Source: Chelydra serpentina (lineage: Eukaryota; Chordata; Testudines; Chelydridae). Taken from it: a stretch of DNA of 64,000 nt. Made by a program: the position numbers and the translations under genes. Numbering within the stretch: the first letter of the stretch is position 1; every line of letters begins with the position of its first letter. This document shows, piece by piece, positions 63,451 through 64,000 of the stretch. Under the pieces are notes generated by a model. It did not search any database. It saw only the letters and a list, made by a program, of their open reading frames with translations, and was not told the origin of the DNA. The stretch covers positions 12,927,501 through 12,991,500 of the forward strand of contig JBAIAC010000057.1 in the NCBI GenBank assembly GCA_037349315.1. Direction: 5' to 3'.

Positions 63451-64000
63451 AACAAAGGCACAGGATTTTGGAGGGAAAGGGGATATTTGTTGACCAAGGA
63501 ACTAGCCGAGGTCAAAGAAGCTGGCTGGAGCAGAGAGAGAGGGAGAGAGCAGACAACATGCTCCAGTGGAGAAGCCATAAGGAGAGAAGTCCAGGAGAGA
63601 GGATTTGGAATCCAGAAAGGACACTGACCCAAATCCTGAAGAATGCTCCAGAGTAGTGAGGAAAGGGCATACAGGCGTTTTATTGTTTTGTCTGGATCTG
63701 TATATTTCTTGTGCCGTCTGCAGTAGAGAGTGACTGGTTTGGGGACCCATTTGCAAAGCCTGTGTGTTATGTGCTTCAATTATCATGTGTCCCTGGAGAG
63801 GTCAACTGTGAATCAGAGTGCCCATGAGGTTGGAGCTCGGGGAGGGAGTGATCTGAGGCTACTGGGAAGCCTGGAGGAGCCAGCACTGGGTAGCTAGATG
63901 GAGGGAGTCTCAGCTCTCAGAATAGGGTGCTCCCCAGAGGATCTGCCTCCCAAAACTGTTCCTAGACTCTTCTCAGACCCAAGAAAGCTTAAAAACACAT

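Noticed and set aside
57700..64000. Possible MATN1 exons 1 and 2
   Set aside because: I looked on the minus strand for the DxSxS and GTMTG motifs of vWA1 and for a signal peptide and found none. The missing exons should lie beyond the window.
1..64000. CRISPR arrays, operons, riboswitches or prokaryotic mobile systems
   Set aside because: The window is vertebrate DNA with spliced exons; no regularly spaced direct repeats with unique spacers were seen.

Overview
The window is vertebrate nuclear DNA, and the repeats point to a turtle. Evidence: spliced exons with GT-AG introns, CR1-type LINE relics on both strands, hAT, Tigger-like and Harbinger-like DNA transposons, and tRNA-derived SINEs that I recognise as the tortoise Cry family (near-complete copies at 18232-18397 and 45911-46072). 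The family name rests on my recognition of the sequence. A cryptodiran turtle is the best reading.

Only one protein-coding gene can be supported: the 3' part of matrilin-1 (MATN1, cartilage matrix protein) on the minus strand. Six coding exons can be placed to the base: 57433-57658 (end of vWA1), 53784-53909 (EGF), 51513-51920 and 46114-46266 (vWA2), 44921-45001 and 42771-42820 (C-terminal coiled coil with stop). They join in one open frame of 347 residues. The signal peptide and the first half of vWA1 must lie beyond position 64000. The last intron (42821-44920) is a U12-type AT-AC intron with the canonical 5' site, a branch-like motif and an AC 3' end.

Positions 1-42770 lie downstream of MATN1 and hold no gene I can support. 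They are a patchwork of transposable-element copies. The best resolved, with intact ends and target-site duplications (TSDs), are: TIR elements at 482-777, 34192-35003 and 43867-44160; 122-216 bp MITEs with 8-bp duplications at 16805-16926, 21176-21391 and 31167-31290; a solo LTR at 13544-14355; a Tigger-like element at 35165-36198; a hAT element inside a CR1 at 33362-33759; and a self-inverted insertion at 27755-27933. CR1 LINE pieces lie at 6508-6860 with 8625-9720, 11145-11390, 11815-12135, 23480-24345, 32850-34025 and 38440-40860. The last is a rare 5' half carrying the GDSL-type ORF1 and the endonuclease.

Several AT-rich, repeat-poor stretches (2385-2720, 3740-4460, 14690-14960, 28010-28160, 30880-31140) could be conserved noncoding elements, but only alignment can test this. 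Positions 42771-64000 are MATN1 introns and flanks, also full of insertions, including two more hAT elements (54605-54872, 59472-59758) and a Cry SINE about 40 bp from a MATN1 splice donor. I found no novel multi-gene system. The interest lies in the U12 intron, the datable nested insertions and the candidate noncoding elements.
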